Below, piece by piece: positions 5,500 to 6,619 of a stretch of 6,619 bases of DNA; the first letter of the stretch is position 1, and each line of letters begins with the position of its first letter. The DNA is from an uncultured Bacteroidota bacterium. GTDB lineage: Bacteria; Bacteroidota; Bacteroidia; Flavobacteriales; Flavobacteriaceae. Location of the stretch: contig CAILTC010000613.1 of NCBI GenBank assembly GCA_903837025.1, positions 1 through 6,619 of the forward strand, read 5' to 3'. The translations under genes and the position numbers were made by a program. The notes beneath the pieces are model-generated. The model was not told the DNA's origin. It saw only the letters and a program-made list of their open reading frames with translations, and ran no database searches.

Positions 5500-6619
5500 A
5501 TGAAAAAATATTACTTGTTAACCGCTTTGTTGCTAAGCATTTTTTCATTCTACACTTCTGCCCGCAACTTTAACAGCGACAAAGAGTCAAATAAAAAAGT
5601 AAACAGTTGTATTTACCAAACAAAATATAATTTATTACTTTCAACTCCAACAAAAACAACTACCTCATCAATAGCTATTTGCGAAGGAAATACATTAACC
5701 CTTACAGCAAACCCAAGTGTTGGAATTGCACCCTACACTTTTAGTTGGACTGGCCCAAATGGCTTTGTTTCGACAGAACAAAATCCGGTTATAAATTCAA
5801 TTAGTTTATCAAGTGCAGGAGATTATAATGTAACTATTACAGATTCTGCTTTTTCAACTTTTCAGAACACGACAACTGTAGTCGTAAATGCAAAAATTGA
5901 CCCAACATTCGATGCCATTTTACCAGCTATTTGTAAGGGTGGAATTGCTCCACTTTTGTCCACTACCTCTACTATTGGAATTACTGGTACATGGAATCCT
6001 CCTACTGTAAGTAATACAACTTCAGGAACCTATACTTTTACACCTGATGCAGGACAATGTGCTAATTCATATCTATTTACTGTTTTTGTCATAAATAATG
6101 TAACCCCTACATTTTCCTTACCCTCCTCACTTTGTCAAGGTGACACACCTCCTATTTTATCCAATGTTTCTAATAATGGTATTGTTGGAAGTTGGAGTCC
6201 TTCAATAGTCAGCAACACAAAATCTGGAAGCTATACTTTCTCACCAAGTATTGGGCAATGTGCAACGACCAAAACAATAACGATAAATATAAATCCATCT
6301 ACAGCCGTTTTTCTCCCAGCAATTCCACCAATTTGTGCTGGAGATACTTTAGCAAATTTACCTACAACTTCATCTAATGGAATTACTGGAACTTGGTCCC
6401 CTCCAATAAACAACACCTTAACAACTACTTATATTTTCACACCTACATCTGGACAATGCGCTACGGCTACGGCTAGTATGACTATAACCGTAAACCAAAA
6501 AATCACACCAATTTTCGATGCAATTCCTGCTTTTTGTTATGGCTCAACAGCTCCTGTTTTATCTTCAATTTCAAATAATGAAATTTCTGGAACTTGGAAT
6601 CCTGCCACTATAAGTAACA
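5500..6619 (+). CDS. Large secreted Ig-like repeat protein, probable T9SS-exported adhesin (3' truncated)
   Basis: The frame starts at ATG 5500 and stays open for 373 codons to the window edge, so the gene continues beyond it. The first residues, MKKYYLLTALLLSIFSFYTSA, form a Sec signal peptide with likely cleavage after Ala21 (T-S-A). Residues about 57-130 (ICEGNTLTLTANP, YTFSWTGPNGF, SSAGDYNVTITD) form one PKD/Ig-like domain. From residue 135 a tandem array of 67-residue Ig-like units begins. Composition is rich in Thr, Ser, Asn, Pro and Gly with almost no charged residues, as in extracellular adhesins. In flavobacteria such proteins are usually very long and end in a gliding-motility-associated (CHU_C) or type B sorting domain read by the type IX secretion system. 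That end is outside the window, so T9SS export is an inference. The role is probably surface adhesion or matrix. A weak AAAGG lies only three bases before the ATG. Confidence 0.85.
   Translation, partial: MKKYYLLTALLLSIFSFYTSARNFNSDKESNKKVNSCIYQTKYNLLLSTPTKTTTSSIAICEGNTLTLTANPSVGIAPYTFSWTGPNGFVSTEQNPVINSISLSSAGDYNVTITDSAFSTFQNTTTVVVNAKIDPTFDAILPAICKGGIAPLLSTTSTIGITGTWNPPTVSNTTSGTYTFTPDAGQCANSYLFTVFVINNVTPTFSLPSSLCQGDTPPILSNVSNNGIVGSWSPSIVSNTKSGSYTFSPSIGQCATTKTITININPSTAVFLPAIPPICAGDTLANLPTTSSNGITGTWSPPINNTLTTTYIFTPTSGQCATATASMTITVNQKITPIFDAIPAFCYGSTAPVLSSISNNEISGTWNPATISN
5902..6619 (+). repeat. Tandem 67-residue (201-base) Ig-like repeats inside the secreted protein
   Basis: Three full units and part of a fourth begin at 5902, 6103, 6304 and 6505. 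Each has a Cys about 10 residues in (Cys145, 212, 279, 346; exactly 67 apart), then a G-x-W-x-P motif (GTWNPP, GSWSPS, GTWSPP, GTWNPA), then YTF-x-P and G-Q-C. The second Cys falls 41-42 residues after the first (187, 254, 320). The units differ at many bases, so they are old repeats kept by protein-level selection, not a fresh expansion. They resemble the Ig-like domains associated with CHU_C-type proteins. The fourth unit is cut by the window end and more are likely to follow. Confidence 0.88.

Noticed and set aside
6192..6416. Short open frames on both strands within the repeat-protein region
   Set aside because: They are shadows of the repeat-protein frame, which runs through them with a signal peptide and conserved repeats. 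Their own sequences show no recognisable features.
6461..6476. Short tandem repeat of ACGGCT considered as a phase-variation tract
   Set aside because: There are only two copies of a 6-base unit. Changes would stay in frame, so it could not switch the gene on or off.
5902..6619. Periodic repeats considered as a CRISPR-like or satellite array
   Set aside because: The 201-base period is in frame, the units differ greatly at the base level, and the conservation is at the protein level, so this is a protein domain array.

Overview
The window looks like chromosomal DNA of a Flavobacterium-type member of the Bacteroidota. The evidence is AT-rich sequence, start codons without good Shine-Dalgarno sites, short MKK/MKR lipoprotein signals ending in a Cys, a lipoprotein with a K-D-E motif just after the lipidated Cys, and a large secreted protein built of Ig-like repeats as in type IX secretion substrates. 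The genus is inferred from these features, not proven. All genes are on the + strand.

Layout. (1) 3-620: C-terminal part of a GH13 alpha-amylase-family enzyme, cut by the window start and closed by a strong intrinsic terminator (639-669). (2) 693-2587: a two-gene unit with a 4-base ATGA overlap, encoding a glycerophosphodiester phosphodiesterase and an HI0933/YhiN-family FAD-dependent oxidoreductase. (3) 2644-5153: two paralogous lipoproteins of unknown function with a shared beta-propeller-like C-terminal part. The second also carries an inserted ~90-residue BACON/Ig-like domain. (4) 5154-5499: a gene-free stretch that is not empty. It holds a decayed copy of the 3' third of the oxidoreductase gene (about 5163-5363) and a hairpin (5435-5457) followed by a possible promoter. 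(5) 5500-6619: the start of a large exported repeat protein that runs off the window, with 67-residue tandem Ig-like repeats.

The most notable point is the oxidoreductase remnant. The lipoprotein pair lies between the intact oxidoreductase 3' end and a diverged, broken second copy of it, so the block 2588 to about 5160 is flanked by an imperfect direct repeat. This suggests the lipoprotein genes arrived by an insertion or duplication that used the oxidoreductase 3' end. The first three genes look like ordinary metabolism (starch/maltodextrin breakdown, glycerophosphodiester breakdown, a flavoprotein of uncertain role). The last three are cell-envelope or exported proteins. Nothing in the sequence shows a functional link between the two groups.
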